From assembly GCF_029633825.1 (NCBI RefSeq), contig NZ_CP090640.1:3534001-3598000 (forward strand): a DNA stretch of 64,000 nucleotides. The letters are read 5' to 3'. The DNA is from Burkholderia contaminans (lineage in GTDB: Bacteria > Pseudomonadota > Gammaproteobacteria > Burkholderiales > Burkholderiaceae). This document shows positions 11,061 to 21,509 of this stretch, piece after piece. Each line of letters starts with the position of its first letter. The stretch's first letter is position 1. The position numbers were made by a program, and so were the translations under genes. The notes beneath the pieces were generated by a model. It worked only from the letters and a program-made list of their open reading frames with translations, ran no database searches and was not told the origin of the DNA.

Positions 11061-12437
11061 TCATTCGAGATCGCGCACGCGGTCGATCGCCTGTTCGAGC
11101 CGATCGACGGCCATCACGTTCAGCCCTTCGATCGGCTGCTTCGGCGCATTCGCCTTCGGAATCAGCGCGGACGTAAAACCGAGCTTCGCCGCCTCGCGCA
11201 GCCGTTCCTGCCCGCGCGGCGACGGCCGGATCTCGCCCGCCAGCCCGACTTCGCCGAACACGATCAGCCCCTTCGGCAGCGCCTTGTTGCGCATCGACGA
11301 ATGGATCGCCAGCAGCACCGCGAGGTCGGCGGCCGGCTCGGTGATCTTCACGCCGCCCACGGCATTCAGGAACACGTCCTGGTCGAAGGCCGCGATGCCC
11401 GCGTGCCGGTGCAGCACCGCGAGCAGCATCGCGAGCCGGTTCTGCTCGAGGCCGACCGCGAGCCGGCGCGGGTTCGGCACATGCGCCGTATCGACGAGCG
11501 CCTGGATTTCGACGAGCAGCGGACGCGTGCCTTCCTGCGTGACGAGCACGCACGAGCCGGGCACGACCTGCTCGTGCTGCGACAGGAACAGGGCGGACGG
11601 ATTCGCGACGCCGCGCAGACCGCGCTCGGTCATCGCGAACACGCCGAGTTCGTTGACCGCACCGAAGCGGTTCTTGAACGCACGCACGAGCCGGAACGAC
11701 GAATGCGTGTCGCCTTCGAAGTACAGCACGGTATCGACGATGTGCTCGAGCACGCGCGGGCCGGCCAGGTTGCCCTCCTTCGTCACGTGCCCGACCATGA
11801 TGATCGCGGTGCCCGACTGCTTCGCGATGCGCGTGAGCTGCGCCGCGCACTCGCGCACCTGCGCGACCGAGCCCGGCGCCGACGTGAGCGCTTCCGAATA
11901 GACGGTCTGGATCGAGTCGATCACGGCCACGTCCGGCCGTTCCGCGTCGATCGCGGCCTGGATCTTCTCGAGCTGGATCTCGGCGAGCAGCTTCAGCTCA
12001 TCCGCCGGCGCACCGCCGTCGAGCAGCGCAAGCCGTTGCGCGCGCAACGCGATCTGCGCGGCCGATTCCTCGCCGCTGATATAGAGTGCGCGCCGCGCGC
12101 TCGCGATGTCCGCGAGCGACTGCAGCAGCAGCGTCGACTTGCCGATGCCCGGATCGCCGCCGATCAGCACGACGCCGCCCGGGACCAGCCCGCCGCCGAG
12201 CACGCGGTCGAATTCGCCGATGCCGGTCGAGAAGCGCGGCACGTCGGCCGCTTCGATGTCGACGAGACGCTGGACGGGCGCCCGCTTCGCGAGCGACTGG
12301 AAACGATGGGCAGCGGGCGATTCGGCGACCGATTCAACCAGCGTGTTCCAGGCCTGGCACGACGGGCATTGGCCCTGCCACTTCGGGGTCTGTCCGCCGC
12401 ACTCGCTGCAGACGTATACGGTTTTCTGTTTGGCCAC
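11061..12437 (-). CDS. radA: DNA repair protein RadA
   Basis: A 458-residue RecA-like ATPase that promotes branch migration during recombination. The N-terminal zinc finger is visible as C-S-E-C-GG...C-P-S-C-QAW, followed by Walker A GDPGIGKST, the RadA-specific KNRFG motif (AFKNRFGAVNE) and the C-terminal Lon-protease-like domain with GEVGLAGEIRP. The start is GTG at 12437, giving the standard AKQKTVYVCSECGG N-terminus; the frame continues upstream without a stop but only as antisense-like sequence over alr. The gene lies 11 bp downstream of alr, so the two are probably co-transcribed. Confidence 0.96.
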   Translation of the reverse strand: MAKQKTVYVCSECGGQTPKWQGQCPSCQAWNTLVESVAESPAAHRFQSLAKRAPVQRLVDIEAADVPRFSTGIGEFDRVLGGGLVPGGVVLIGGDPGIGKSTLLLQSLADIASARRALYISGEESAAQIALRAQRLALLDGGAPADELKLLAEIQLEKIQAAIDAERPDVAVIDSIQTVYSEALTSAPGSVAQVRECAAQLTRIAKQSGTAIIMVGHVTKEGNLAGPRVLEHIVDTVLYFEGDTHSSFRLVRAFKNRFGAVNELGVFAMTERGLRGVANPSALFLSQHEQVVPGSCVLVTQEGTRPLLVEIQALVDTAHVPNPRRLAVGLEQNRLAMLLAVLHRHAGIAAFDQDVFLNAVGGVKITEPAADLAVLLAIHSSMRNKALPKGLIVFGEVGLAGEIRPSPRGQERLREAAKLGFTSALIPKANAPKQPIEGLNVMAVDRLEQAIDRVRDLE

Positions 12438-12448
12438 GCGCGACGCCC

Positions 12449-13519
12449 TTATTCCGCGCGCACGGGCACGCGGCCGGCGACCGCGCACATCAGCTCGTAG
12501 CCGATCGTGCCGCAATGGCGGGCGACGTCGTCGATCGGCAGCGCGTTCCCCCACAGCTCGACGCGCGCGCCGACACCGGCCTGCGGGCACGGGGTCAGGT
12601 CGACGGTGATCATGTCCATCGATACGCGACCGACGATCCGCGTGCGGATGCCGTCGACGATCACGGGCGTGCCTTCGGGCGCGACCCGCGGATAGCCGTC
12701 CGCGTAACCGCACGCGACCACGCCGATCCGCATCGGCGCCTGCGCGGAGAACGTCGAGCCATAGCCGATGGCCTGGCCCTTCCCGATCGTCTGCACCGCG
12801 ATCAGCTCGGACGCGAGCGTCATCGCGGGCTTCAGCCCGGTATCGGCGATGTCGGACGACAGCCCGGACGGCGACGCGCCGTACAGGATGATCCCCGGGC
12901 GCACCCAGTCGAAGTGGGTATCCGGATGCCACAGCACGGCCGCGGAGTTCGCGAGGCTGCGCGCGCCGGCGATGCTTTCCGCGCCGCGCTCGAACGTCGC
13001 GAGCTGCTCGGCGACGCCGCGCTCGTTGTCCGCATCCGAAAAATGGGTCATCAACGTGATCTGGCCGATGCCGGGGCACGCACGGGCGCGCTCCCACGCG
13101 GCACGGTATTTCTCCGGCACGTAGCCGAGCCGGTTCATCCCGCTGTTCATCTTGAGCTGCACGTTGACGGGCTTCGACAGCCGCGCCGTTTCCAGCATCC
13201 GCATCTGCTCGTCGTTGTGGACGGTCGTCGTCAGGCTATAGCGGTCGATCACGTCGATGTCGGTCGAGCGGAAGAACCCTTCGAGCAGCAGGATCGGGCC
13301 GGCCCAGCCGAGCTCGCGCAGCTTGACGGCCTCGTCGAGGTCCAGCAGGCCGAAGCCGTCAGTGCCGCGCAGGCCGGGAAACACACGCGCGAGACCGTGA
13401 CCGTACGCGTTGGCCTTGACGACCGCCCAGACCTTGGACGGGCCGGCAAAGCGGCGGACGACGGAGAGATTGTTCGCGAGAGCGGCGGTATGGATGGTGG
13501 CGGAGATCGGGCGCGGCAT
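12449..13519 (-). CDS. alr: Alanine racemase
   Basis: A 356-residue PLP enzyme interconverting L- and D-alanine for peptidoglycan. The Schiff-base lysine is K35 in [11 protein letters not shown]; the second catalytic tyrosine is in IGYGSTF and the substrate-binding segment is CGYADGYPR. The N-terminal barrel and C-terminal beta domain are complete. It precedes radA by 11 bp on the same strand. Catabolic DadX cannot be excluded by sequence alone, but there is no dadA next to it. Confidence 0.95.
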   Translation of the reverse strand: MPRPISATIHTAALANNLSVVRRFAGPSKVWAVVKANAYGHGLARVFPGLRGTDGFGLLDLDEAVKLRELGWAGPILLLEGFFRSTDIDVIDRYSLTTTVHNDEQMRMLETARLSKPVNVQLKMNSGMNRLGYVPEKYRAAWERARACPGIGQITLMTHFSDADNERGVAEQLATFERGAESIAGARSLANSAAVLWHPDTHFDWVRPGIILYGASPSGLSSDIADTGLKPAMTLASELIAVQTIGKGQAIGYGSTFSAQAPMRIGVVACGYADGYPRVAPEGTPVIVDGIRTRIVGRVSMDMITVDLTPCPQAGVGARVELWGNALPIDDVARHCGTIGYELMCAVAGRVPVRAE

Positions 13520-13737
13520 GGGAAATTTACGTAAAGACGCTTGCGAATCATCAGCTTACCGCGCCTTTTGAGCACTGAAGCCGACAATTTGCGGAACGAT
13601 CGGGGAATCTTGCTAGTCCGAATTGGCGTATTTTCATGTTATAAAGCCGTGCGCACAACCCATTTCGAACGGAATAAGCCGATCGCATACTAGGCGGCCT
13701 ACGCGGCCCTGCCGCAGCGACGAAAGCATCGCATCAG

Positions 13738-15045
13738 ATGAAAAAAGGTTTTTACACCATCATGGCCGCGCAGTTTTTCTCGTCGCTGGCCGACAATGCG
13801 CTCCTCATCGCCGCCATCGCCCTGCTGAAAGACCTCCACGCCCCCAACTGGATGACACCGCTGCTGAAGCTGTTCTTCGTGTTGTCCTATGTGGTGCTGG
13901 CGGCCTATGTCGGCGCCTTCGCGGATTCGCGCCCGAAGGGCCGCGTGATGTTCATCACCAACTCGATCAAGGTCGTCGGCTGCATGATCATGCTGTTCGG
14001 CGCCCACCCGTTGATTGCGTACGGGATCGTCGGCTTCGGCGCGGCGGCCTACTCGCCCGCGAAATACGGCATCCTCACCGAGCTGCTGCCGGCCGACCGG
14101 CTGGTCGCCGCGAATGGCTGGATCGAAGGCACGACCGTCAGCTCGATCATCCTCGGCACCGTGCTGGGCGGTGCGCTGATCAGTCCGCACATCGCGTCGC
14201 ACGTGATCGCGCACACGCCCGCCTGGATCGGCACGCCCGCCGAAGCGGCGATGGCGATCATCATGGCGATCTACGTGATCGCCGCGCTGTTCAACCTGCG
14301 TATTCCGGATACCGGCGCCCGCTACCCGAAGCAGGAACGCGGCCCGGTCAAGCTCCTCACCGATTTCGCCGACTGCTTCATGGTGCTGTGGCGCGACAAG
14401 CTCGGCCAGATCTCGCTGGCAGTCACGACATTGTTCTGGGGCGCGGGCGCGACGCTGCAGTTCATCGTGCTAAAGTGGGCTGAAGTGTCGCTCGGCATGT
14501 CGCTGTCGGAAGGCGCGATCCTGCAGGCCGTGGTCGCGGTCGGCGTCGCGGCCGGCGCAATCGCCGCCGCCGCCCGAATCCCGTTGAAGAAGTCGCTGAC
14601 CGTGCTGCCCGTCGGCATCATCATGGGCATCGCGGTGATGCTGATGGCGTTCTACACGCGCGACCTGTTCCCGTCGAACTGGGCCGTGCACTTCGGCCAC
14701 CTGCGCATGCCCGTGTACCTGATCATCGCGTACATCTTCCTGATGTGCGTCGGTGCGCTGTCCGGCTACTTCGTCGTTCCGATGAATGCGCTGCTGCAGC
14801 ATCGCGGCCACGTGCTGCTGTCGGCCGGCCACTCGATCGCGGTGCAGAACTTCAACGAGAACCTGTCGGTGCTCGTGATGCTGTGCCTGTATGCGGTGCT
14901 CGTGTGGCTCGACGTGCCGGTCGGCGTCGTGATCGTGCTGTTCGGCACGTTCGTCTGCCTGACGATGTGGCTCGTGATGCGCCGTCACCAGGCAAACCAG
15001 CGTCAGTTCGACTCGGTCGCGCTGATCGGCGAATCGCGGCACTGA
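13738..15045 (+). CDS. lplT: Lysophospholipid transporter LplT (MFS)
   Basis: A 435-residue major facilitator with about twelve membrane segments, starting [21 protein letters not shown]. The loop [12 protein letters not shown] between helices 2 and 3 is the family version of the MFS motif A, and [16 protein letters not shown] is diagnostic of LplT. It flips lysophospholipids from the outer to the inner leaflet for re-acylation. In enterobacteria it is paired with aas, but here the next gene is thiD, 58 bp away, and no acyltransferase is adjacent. The 218 bp upstream gap separates it from the divergent alr gene. Confidence 0.9.
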   Translation: MKKGFYTIMAAQFFSSLADNALLIAAIALLKDLHAPNWMTPLLKLFFVLSYVVLAAYVGAFADSRPKGRVMFITNSIKVVGCMIMLFGAHPLIAYGIVGFGAAAYSPAKYGILTELLPADRLVAANGWIEGTTVSSIILGTVLGGALISPHIASHVIAHTPAWIGTPAEAAMAIIMAIYVIAALFNLRIPDTGARYPKQERGPVKLLTDFADCFMVLWRDKLGQISLAVTTLFWGAGATLQFIVLKWAEVSLGMSLSEGAILQAVVAVGVAAGAIAAAARIPLKKSLTVLPVGIIMGIAVMLMAFYTRDLFPSNWAVHFGHLRMPVYLIIAYIFLMCVGALSGYFVVPMNALLQHRGHVLLSAGHSIAVQNFNENLSVLVMLCLYAVLVWLDVPVGVVIVLFGTFVCLTMWLVMRRHQANQRQFDSVALIGESRH

Positions 15046-15103
15046 CGCTACACTTGCCGTTTCCGTCCGCCTGCGCCGGTCCTCGAACCGGCGCGTTGCC
15101 CTC

Positions 15104-15913
15104 ATGACGCACCCGATACCCAACATCCTGACGATCGCCGGCTCCGATTCGGGCGGCGGCGCAGGCATCCAGGCCGACCTGAAGACCTTTTCCGCGCTCG
15201 GCGCGTATGGCGCGAGCGTGATCACCGCGCTGACCGCGCAGAACACGCGCGGCGTGACGGGCGTGCATGCGCCGGATGCGGCGTTCGTGACCGCGCAACT
15301 CGACGCAGTATTCAGCGATATCCGCATCGATGCGGTCAAGATCGGGATGCTCGCGAATGCGGCGATCGTGCACGCGGTCGCCGACGCGCTGCGCCGCTAC
15401 GCGGCACGCTTCGTCGTGCTCGACACGGTGATGATCTCGAAGAGCGCGCATGCGCTGCTCGCACCCGATGCCGTCGACGCGTTGCGCGAGGCACTCCTGC
15501 CGCTCGCGACGGTCGTGACGCCGAACCTGCCCGAAGCGGCTGCGCTGCTGAACGATGTGCCCGCAGCCACCGAAGACGACATGGTCAGGCAAGGCCAGGC
15601 ATTGCTGCAGACGGGGGCGCGCGCCGTGCTGATGAAAGGCGGCCACCTGCCCGACGCGTCCGCGAGCCCCGACTGGCTCGTCGAAGCGACGCGTACCATG
15701 CGGCTCGACGGCGCGCGCGTGCCGGTCAGCAACACGCACGGCACGGGCTGTACGTTGTCGTCGGCGATCGCCGCGCTGCTGCCGCAGCAGCCCGACCTCG
15801 AAAGCGCGGTGCGCGAAGCCAAGACCTACCTGACCGGCGCAATCGCCGCGAGCGGCCACCTCGACGTCGGCCACGGAGTCGGCCCCGTCCATCACTTTCA
15901 TCGCTGGTGGTGA
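15104..15913 (+). CDS. thiD: Hydroxymethylpyrimidine/phosphomethylpyrimidine kinase
   Basis: A ribokinase-fold enzyme of 269 residues that phosphorylates HMP and HMP-phosphate in thiamine synthesis. It begins with the substrate loop [19 protein letters not shown] and ends with the ATP/anion-hole motif [15 protein letters not shown]. Internal AVKIGMLAN and [10 protein letters not shown] are family signatures. The 58 bp gap after lplT contains a perfect 8-bp stem-loop (15073-15094) but no room for a TPP riboswitch, so it is probably read from the lplT transcript. The next gene is convergent. Confidence 0.94.
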   Translation: MTHPIPNILTIAGSDSGGGAGIQADLKTFSALGAYGASVITALTAQNTRGVTGVHAPDAAFVTAQLDAVFSDIRIDAVKIGMLANAAIVHAVADALRRYAARFVVLDTVMISKSAHALLAPDAVDALREALLPLATVVTPNLPEAAALLNDVPAATEDDMVRQGQALLQTGARAVLMKGGHLPDASASPDWLVEATRTMRLDGARVPVSNTHGTGCTLSSAIAALLPQQPDLESAVREAKTYLTGAIAASGHLDVGHGVGPVHHFHRWW

Positions 15914-15931
15914 GCGCCGGCTGACGCGGCG

Positions 15932-16897
15932 TCAACGATCCTGCGCCGCGAACGCCTGGGCGCGTACCGGCCAGTCATCCGGCACGACGAAGCCGCGCGC
16001 CGTTTCGCGCCACGTGCCGTCACTGCCCTTTTCATGGATACCGATCAGCGCGGGAGCCTCGCGAGCCGTCAACACCGACGGCAGTTCCAGCGTGGCCGCC
16101 AGCGTTTCGGGTTCGAATCCGCTATCGGCGGCAGCCCGTCGCGGCGCCAGCCACGCAAGCCGCGGCAACACGCTCCACGCGACGCCGGCACGCTGGGCGG
16201 CCGCCCAGGCCGGCCACTGCGCGTGCGTGAGCCAGAAACCGTGCGGGTGATCCGGCGCGATTTCCGCGGACACTGGCGGCAGCGGTGCGCCGTACGGATA
16301 GAACAACCAGCCCTTGATGAACATCTGCGCATCGGACGGCGCGCCGTAGCCGAGCCGCGCGAACCCGTCGCGATCGCCGAGCCGCAGTTGGTGCTCGAGC
16401 AACCGGGTGCGCTTGCGGTCGAACCGGTCGACGAGGTTGGGGCCGACGAAATCGGCAAGCGATGCGCCGGCTTGCACCGGCGCGCACAGGTAGCACTTCA
16501 CCGCGAGCTCCCAGTGCAGGCGCCGCCCATCCGGTGCATCGACGAGAAAATCGACTTCGCCGAGCGTCTTGCCGTTGCTGCGCAGCGGCAGATTGGCCGC
16601 GACGAGCCGCAGCGACGGCCCGTGCGTCAGGAAGTACTCGAGCAGGCATTCGGCGTAGCGGCCAAGCCGGGTGGGCCGGAAGCCGTCGAGCGCGCGGTGC
16701 AGCGGCTCGGGCTGCGCATCGAGTGCGGCGAGCCATGCTTCGACGGCCGACTGTCCCGCCGCATCCGGCCACGGGCGCGCCAGCGGCGCGTCCGGCACCG
16801 CGGTCAGCAGGCTCGGGCTGGCCAGCAGCCAGCCGAGATCCCGAACCGCGACGTCGTGCAGCGTATCGACGAATGCGAACGCCGCGCCGCTCGTCAT
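15932..16897 (-). CDS. DUF1853 family protein
   Basis: A 321-residue protein matching the DUF1853 family of unknown role. It shows VRDLGWLLASPSLL near the N-terminus, LGRYAECLLEYFL, and GEVDFLVDAPDGRRLHWELAVKCYL. The E-V-D-F...H-W-E-L-A-V-K arrangement resembles a PD-(D/E)xK nuclease core (E-VD ... E-x-K), an inference from pattern only. A conserved GPNLVDRFDRKRTRLLEHQL follows. The ATG overlaps the upstream uracil-DNA glycosylase stop (ATGA), so it is the last gene of the tsaB-rimI-udg operon. Confidence 0.82.
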   Translation of the reverse strand: MTSGAAFAFVDTLHDVAVRDLGWLLASPSLLTAVPDAPLARPWPDAAGQSAVEAWLAALDAQPEPLHRALDGFRPTRLGRYAECLLEYFLTHGPSLRLVAANLPLRSNGKTLGEVDFLVDAPDGRRLHWELAVKCYLCAPVQAGASLADFVGPNLVDRFDRKRTRLLEHQLRLGDRDGFARLGYGAPSDAQMFIKGWLFYPYGAPLPPVSAEIAPDHPHGFWLTHAQWPAWAAAQRAGVAWSVLPRLAWLAPRRAAADSGFEPETLAATLELPSVLTAREAPALIGIHEKGSDGTWRETARGFVVPDDWPVRAQAFAAQDR

Positions 16898-17919
16898 TGT
16901 CCGGCCGGCCCGTTCGCGTCGCCGCCTTCCGCACGCCGGAACGTGTCGCGCGCGAGGCACAGGTCGGCCCACGCCTTCGACTTGTCCTGCAGGCTGCGCA
17001 ACAGGTACGCCGGATGGTAGGTCACGATCACCGGCACGCCTTCGTACGCATGCACGCGGCCGCGCAGCGACGCAATGCTCGCGTCCGTCTTCAGCAGCGT
17101 CTGCGCGGCGAAGCGGCCGAGCGCGACGATCAGCTTCGGCTTCACGAGCGCGACCTGGCGCTGCAGATACGGCTCGCAGCTCGCGACTTCGTCCGGCTCC
17201 GGATTGCGGTTGCCGGGCGGCCGGCACTTGATCACGTTCGCGATGTACACGTTGTCGCCGCGCTTGAGCGACAGCGAATGCAGCATGTTGTCGAGCAGCT
17301 TGCCGGCCTGGCCGACGAACGGCTCGCCCTGCTTGTCCTCGTTCTCGCCCGGCGCTTCGCCGATCAGCATCCAGTCCGCTTCGCGGTCGCCGACGCCGAA
17401 CACGGTGTTGGTCCGCTTCTCGCACAGACCGCACAGCGTGCAGTCGGCCACGCGCGCGGCCAGCGCATCCCAGTCGAGCGCGGCAACCGGCGGTCCGACC
17501 GGCCGCGACTCGGCCATCGGCACGGGATCGCCCGGCGGCGCCGCATCGAACCACGCGAAATCGTCGGGTCCGGCAGGCGGCATGTCGTCCATCGGCGGCA
17601 TCGTGTCGGGCGATGCGACCGGCGTAGCCGGTGCAGGCGCGCCGCGATCGCCATCGTCGACGCGCCGCGCCGGGGCGACCGGCTCGCGAGTCGGCGAAGC
17701 ATCGACGCTACTCGCCACTGCCGGCGGCGCCTCGTCCCGCACCGGCGTACGCGCGGTGCGCGCTGGTCGCTCGGTCGCGACGGCCGGTACGGCGTCCACC
17801 GCGCCGGATTGCGCTGCGGCGGGCGCTTCGGCTGCCGCGCCCTCATCCGCGCGTTGCCCGCGCCGCACCCAGATCTGCGCGAGGCCCATTTCCTCGAGCG
17901 CCGCTTCAGCCCATGCCAT
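16894..17919 (-). CDS. Uracil-DNA glycosylase, family 4 type (Fe-S)
   Basis: A 341-residue base-excision enzyme that removes uracil from DNA. The catalytic domain starts near residue 149. The motif [20 protein letters not shown] is family-4-like, and the second motif is TYHPAYLLR. Four cysteines suited to a 4Fe-4S cluster are C160 and C163 (DCTLCGLC), C232 ([11 protein letters not shown]) and C248. The first ~148 residues form an Ala/Pro-rich, low-complexity extension not seen in compact homologues of about 200-250 residues. It overlaps rimI by 14 bp and DUF1853 by 4 bp. Confidence 0.92.
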   Translation of the reverse strand: MAWAEAALEEMGLAQIWVRRGQRADEGAAAEAPAAAQSGAVDAVPAVATERPARTARTPVRDEAPPAVASSVDASPTREPVAPARRVDDGDRGAPAPATPVASPDTMPPMDDMPPAGPDDFAWFDAAPPGDPVPMAESRPVGPPVAALDWDALAARVADCTLCGLCEKRTNTVFGVGDREADWMLIGEAPGENEDKQGEPFVGQAGKLLDNMLHSLSLKRGDNVYIANVIKCRPPGNRNPEPDEVASCEPYLQRQVALVKPKLIVALGRFAAQTLLKTDASIASLRGRVHAYEGVPVIVTYHPAYLLRSLQDKSKAWADLCLARDTFRRAEGGDANGPAGQ

Positions 17920-18406
17920 GCGCGTCCCCTTCGTCCTTGTTCAGCGTCAGACGCATCACGATCGCGTCCTCCCGGCTGCGATGCTTCGCCGGGTAATAGT
18001 TCTTGCGCCGGCCGATCGTCAAGAAGCCGAAACGCTCGTACAGATGGATCGCGCGCGAATTGGACGGCCGTACCTCGAGCAGCACGCCGTCGAGCCCTTC
18101 CGCGCGCGAAATGCGCACGGCCTCGCGCAGCAGCGCCAGGCCGGCGCCCGCGCACTGCGCGGCCGGCGCGACGCACAGGTTCAGCAGGTGCATCTCGTCG
18201 ACCACGGGCATCAGCACGCAATAGCCGATCAACGAGCCCGTCACGTGCCGCAAGCACACGCCCAGATAGCCGTTGCGCAACGAATCCTCGAAATTGCCGC
18301 GGCTCCACGGGAATTCGTACGCGACCTGCTCGATCGCGACGACCTCGTCGAGATCGGCATCCGTCATCGGCGCCAGATAGCGGTCGCTCAGCAGTACGCC
18401 CGTCAT
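17906..18406 (-). CDS. rimI: Ribosomal protein S18 alanine N-acetyltransferase
   Basis: A 166-residue GNAT acetyltransferase. Conserved pieces are [14 protein letters not shown] and [14 protein letters not shown] at the N-terminus, the acetyl-CoA loop region [15 protein letters not shown] (a variant of the usual QGxGxG/A), and [23 protein letters not shown], the RimI-type C-terminus. The ATG overlaps the tsaB stop (ATGA). The tsaB-rimI pairing is widespread and supports RimI over another GNAT. It is cytoplasmic and acetylates the N-terminal alanine of S18 after methionine removal. Confidence 0.92.
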   Translation of the reverse strand: MTGVLLSDRYLAPMTDADLDEVVAIEQVAYEFPWSRGNFEDSLRNGYLGVCLRHVTGSLIGYCVLMPVVDEMHLLNLCVAPAAQCAGAGLALLREAVRISRAEGLDGVLLEVRPSNSRAIHLYERFGFLTIGRRKNYYPAKHRSREDAIVMRLTLNKDEGDAHGMG

Positions 18407-19161
18407 CCCTTCGCTCCGCCCGTCTGCGCGGCCCGTGCCGCGACGCGCTCGGCGGTGGTCTGCGCGACCTTGTCGCGCACGTACTCCGGCGCGGCCTGAT
18501 CGGCGGGCACCGCGCGGCCGGCGCGGAAAGCACGCACGGCGGCATGGGCAACTGCCAGCGCGTGCGGCATCGCGTCGGCGTCGATCACGGCCGCGCGCGC
18601 CGCAGCCGGCAACTGCGCGCCGAACGCGGCAGCCGCATTGCCCGCGAGCGTAAACGGCGCATCGGGCACGCCGACGGCGCCCGGCGCATCCAGCGAAGCC
18701 GGATGCACCGTGTGCCAGTCGCCGGTGCTGTCGTCCCACGCGAAATCCGCCCAGTAGGCTTCGTCCATCCGCGCATCCAGCGCGGCCAACACGCGGGTCG
18801 TGCCGGGTGCGCGCAGCCGCGCGTGCTCGGCGCACGCGAGCAGCGTGCCGATCGGCACGACCGGCAGCCCGCGCCCGAACGCGAGGCCCTGGGTAATACC
18901 TGTCGCGGTGCGCAGGCCCGTGAACGAGCCGGGGCCCGAACCGAACGCGATCGCGTCGCAATCGGCGAGCGTCAGCCCCGATTCGGCGAAAAGCTCCTGG
19001 ATGGCCGGCAGCACGCGCGTGCTCGACACGGCGCCCGTCAGCTCGTGGCGGACCCAGGTTTGCGGGGTGGAAACGGCGTCATCGGCGTGGGCCGAGCGCA
19101 GCAGCGCGACCGAGCAGTATTCGGTCGACGTATCGATGGCGAGGAGCACTGTTTGCGTCAT
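18403..19161 (-). CDS. tsaB: tRNA threonylcarbamoyladenosine biosynthesis protein TsaB
   Basis: A 252-residue ASKHA-fold protein that partners TsaD, TsaE and TsaC to make t6A37 on ANN-decoding tRNAs. It starts [18 protein letters not shown] and carries [19 protein letters not shown], the hallmark of TsaB, and [13 protein letters not shown]. An alternative ATG 9 bp upstream (19170) is equally possible; neither has a strong ribosome site. First gene of the tsaB-rimI-udg-DUF1853 operon, with overlaps at every junction. Confidence 0.93.
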   Translation of the reverse strand: MTQTVLLAIDTSTEYCSVALLRSAHADDAVSTPQTWVRHELTGAVSSTRVLPAIQELFAESGLTLADCDAIAFGSGPGSFTGLRTATGITQGLAFGRGLPVVPIGTLLACAEHARLRAPGTTRVLAALDARMDEAYWADFAWDDSTGDWHTVHPASLDAPGAVGVPDAPFTLAGNAAAAFGAQLPAAARAAVIDADAMPHALAVAHAAVRAFRAGRAVPADQAAPEYVRDKVAQTTAERVAARAAQTGGAKG

Positions 19162-19318
19162 GGGCGACATTGTAATGCGGCGCCCCGCTCCCACGGGCGA
19201 TCGGGCCCGATCCGTGCGTGCGGGCTGCACCGGGTGGCGGTTTGGAAGGATCGCTCGACCCCGCGCGGCGGTCCGCTTGTTAAGATCGCCCGACCTGAAA
19301 CCCTTACGGAGACACCCG

Positions 19319-19588
19319 ATGAGCGAACTCACCGCCCAATTCGACCAGGCCCAGATCGACGTCAAGCAACTGACGGAACGTCCGGGCAACCTGACCCTGC
19401 TGCGCCTGTACGCCCTCTTCAAGCAGGCGACCGACGGCGACGCTCATGGCGACAAGCCGGGCTTCACCGACATCGTCGGCAAATACAAGTACGACGCCTG
19501 GGATGCGCTGAAGGGCACGTCGCAGGATGCGGCGAAGCAGCAGTACATCGAACTCGTCGAATCTCTGAAGAACGGCACGGCTTCCTGA
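19319..19588 (+). CDS. Acyl-CoA-binding protein
   Basis: An 89-residue soluble four-helix ACBP. The characteristic sequence LLRLYALFKQATDGD followed by DIVGKYKYDAWDALKG gives the tyrosine, lysine and tryptophan residues that bind the CoA head group and acyl chain. ACBPs hold long-chain acyl-CoA esters in a soluble pool. GGAG lies nine bases before the ATG. The gene is monocistronic between the divergent tsaB and the rhlE-like leader. Its length is that of the eukaryotic family, from which bacterial copies are scattered and probably transferred. Confidence 0.92.
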   Translation: MSELTAQFDQAQIDVKQLTERPGNLTLLRLYALFKQATDGDAHGDKPGFTDIVGKYKYDAWDALKGTSQDAAKQQYIELVESLKNGTAS

Positions 19589-19946
19589 CCGAATTGCCCC
19601 CTGCCGCAATAGGCAATCAAATCAGTGGCGCAGCGCAGCAAATCTCTTTATAATGCTGCCTGCGTCATCTTCCGCGCTCGGCTTGCAAGCCGTTCCGGCC
19701 TGACGCCTCGTAGCGTTAAGCTCCAATCCGGTTTAGAACCTGTCCCCTCCTGCTTCGACCCTTGCGGTCGTCAACTAGGCTGGCGGCCTCGCTCCAGAAG
19801 CGCGCCGCACCCAAAACAGCTTCTAATGCCTCATCCGCCGAAGGTTCGGCGGATTGCACCCGTTTCCCGATTTGCTCGCTGAATCCGACGACTTGGGTAT
19901 GCGCGATTGGCGCCGACGTTTCACCCACTGTGTTTCAAGGATTGTT
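19589..19946 (+). promoter_or_regulatory. Long leader with promoter and stem-loop before the DEAD-box helicase gene
   Basis: This 358 bp gap has no gene. A perfect -10 TATAAT occurs at 19649-19654 (upstream -35 poor), which would give a 5' UTR of about 285 bases. Within it, 19833-19854 is a perfect 10-bp inverted repeat, ATCCGCCGAA / TTCGGCGGAT, separated by two bases. It would fold as a strong hairpin with a larger loop in RNA. Long structured leaders are common on cold-induced helicase mRNAs; that this one is regulatory is inference. Confidence 0.5.
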
Positions 19947-21509
19947 ATGACTTCGAGCATCAACTCCAGCCCGCTCAACGCGATCGCCGACCAGGCGCTC
20001 GGTCTCGACGACGCCGCCGCACCGGCCGCGGTCGAACCGGCGTCGGACGAGCCGAGCTTCGCGTCGCTCGGGTTGTCGCCGGAGATCGTCTCCGCGCTGC
20101 AGGCCGCCGGCTACGTGAAGCCGACGCCGGTCCAGCAGCGCGCGATTCCGGCCGGCATCGCCGGCCGTGACCTGCTGGTCTCGAGCCCGACCGGTTCGGG
20201 CAAGACCGCTGCATTCATGCTGCCCGCGATCGAACGTTTCGCGCAGCTCCAGAAGACGCAGGCGCAGCAACCGCGCGCGCCGCGTGAACCGAACCAGGGC
20301 GACCGCCGTGCGCGCCGCCCGCAACCCGTCGCGCGCCCGGGCCTGCTCGTGCTGACGCCGACCCGTGAACTCGCGATGCAGGTCACCACGGCCGCATCGA
20401 CGTACGGCAAGCACCTGAAGCGCCTGCGCACGGTCAGCATCCTCGGCGGCGTCGCCTACGGCCAGCAGCTGATGCTGCTCGCGAAGAACCCGGAAATCCT
20501 GGTCGCCACGCCGGGCCGTCTGCTCGACCACCTCGAGCGCGGCCGTATCGACCTGTCCGAGCTGAAGATGCTCGTGCTCGACGAAGCCGACCGCATGCTC
20601 GACATGGGCTTCATCGAAGACATCGAGACGATCGTCGCCGCCACGCCGGAATCGCGCCAGACGATGCTGTTCTCGGCCACGCTCGACGGCAAGATCGGTT
20701 CGCTGACGAGCCGCCTGCTGAAGGATCCGGAACGGATCGAGATCCAGCAGCGCCTCGAGTCGCGCGCGAACATCGCGCAGACCGTGCACTACGTCGACGA
20801 CCGCGACCACAAGGATCGCCTGCTCGATCACCTGCTGCGCGACGACGCGCTCGACCAGGCGATCATCTTCACGGCGACCAAGATCGACGCCGACCAGCTC
20901 GCCGGCCGTCTCGCCGACGCTGGCTTCGAATCGGCCGCTCTGCACGGCGACCTGCCGCAGGGCGCGCGTAACCGCACGATCCGTGCGCTGCGCGAGCGCC
21001 GCGTGCGCGTGCTGGTAGCCACCGACGTCGCGGCACGCGGCATCGACATCCCGGGCATCACGCACGTGTTCAACTACGACCTGCCGAAGTTCGCGGAAGA
21101 CTACGTGCACCGTATCGGCCGTACGGGCCGGGCAGGCCGTTCGGGCACGGCGGTGAGCCTCGTGCACCACGCCGAACAAGGCGCGCTCAAGCGCATCGAG
21201 CGTTTCGTGCGCTCGCCGCTGCCGGTCAACGTGATCGAAGGCTTCGAGCCGCGCAAGGCGCCCCCGCGCAACGGTGGCACCGGCGGCCGCGGCCGTCCGG
21301 GCGGCGGTAACGGCGGTCGTCGTTTCGGCGGCAAGCCGGGCGGCGGCTACGGCGGCAACGGTAACGGCAACGGCCGCAGCTACGGCGGCGGCAATGGCGG
21401 CGGCAATGGCGGCGGCTGGAGCGGCAAGCCGGGCGGCAGCCGTGACGGCGGCCCGCGTCGCGACGGCCAACGCAGTGGCGGCCCGCGTCGCAGCAACTCC
21501 GCGTCGTAA
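19947..21509 (+). CDS. DEAD-box ATP-dependent RNA helicase (RhlE-like)
   Basis: A 520-residue RNA helicase. All core motifs are present: Q-motif near [11 protein letters not shown], motif I SPTGSGKT, Ia PTRELAMQ, Ib [37 protein letters not shown] ending [12 protein letters not shown] and [13 protein letters not shown]. The C-terminal ~95 residues are a Gly/Arg/Asn-rich tail (runs such as GGGNGGGNGGG), expected to bind RNA. A 28-residue insert rich in Arg/Gln/Pro sits between motifs I and Ia. AAGGA six bases before the ATG at 19947 fixes the start; an upstream in-frame ATG lies inside the leader and is unlikely. RhlE subgroup is the closest match, not certain. Confidence 0.9.
   Translation: MTSSINSSPLNAIADQALGLDDAAAPAAVEPASDEPSFASLGLSPEIVSALQAAGYVKPTPVQQRAIPAGIAGRDLLVSSPTGSGKTAAFMLPAIERFAQLQKTQAQQPRAPREPNQGDRRARRPQPVARPGLLVLTPTRELAMQVTTAASTYGKHLKRLRTVSILGGVAYGQQLMLLAKNPEILVATPGRLLDHLERGRIDLSELKMLVLDEADRMLDMGFIEDIETIVAATPESRQTMLFSATLDGKIGSLTSRLLKDPERIEIQQRLESRANIAQTVHYVDDRDHKDRLLDHLLRDDALDQAIIFTATKIDADQLAGRLADAGFESAALHGDLPQGARNRTIRALRERRVRVLVATDVAARGIDIPGITHVFNYDLPKFAEDYVHRIGRTGRAGRSGTAVSLVHHAEQGALKRIERFVRSPLPVNVIEGFEPRKAPPRNGGTGGRGRPGGGNGGRRFGGKPGGGYGGNGNGNGRSYGGGNGGGNGGGWSGKPGGSRDGGPRRDGQRSGGPRRSNSAS

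Noticed and set aside
15046..15103. TPP riboswitch before thiD
   Set aside because: Only 58 bp separate lplT and thiD and no THI-box-like sequence is seen, only a short hairpin.
16462..19653. Plus-strand open frame of about 1060 codons opposite udg, rimI and tsaB
   Set aside because: Shadow of well-conserved minus-strand genes; no domain recognised.
21264..21506. Glycine-rich repeat tract as a DNA tandem repeat or PE_PGRS-like element
   Set aside because: It is the Gly/Arg/Asn-rich tail of the DEAD-box helicase, in frame and typical of the family.
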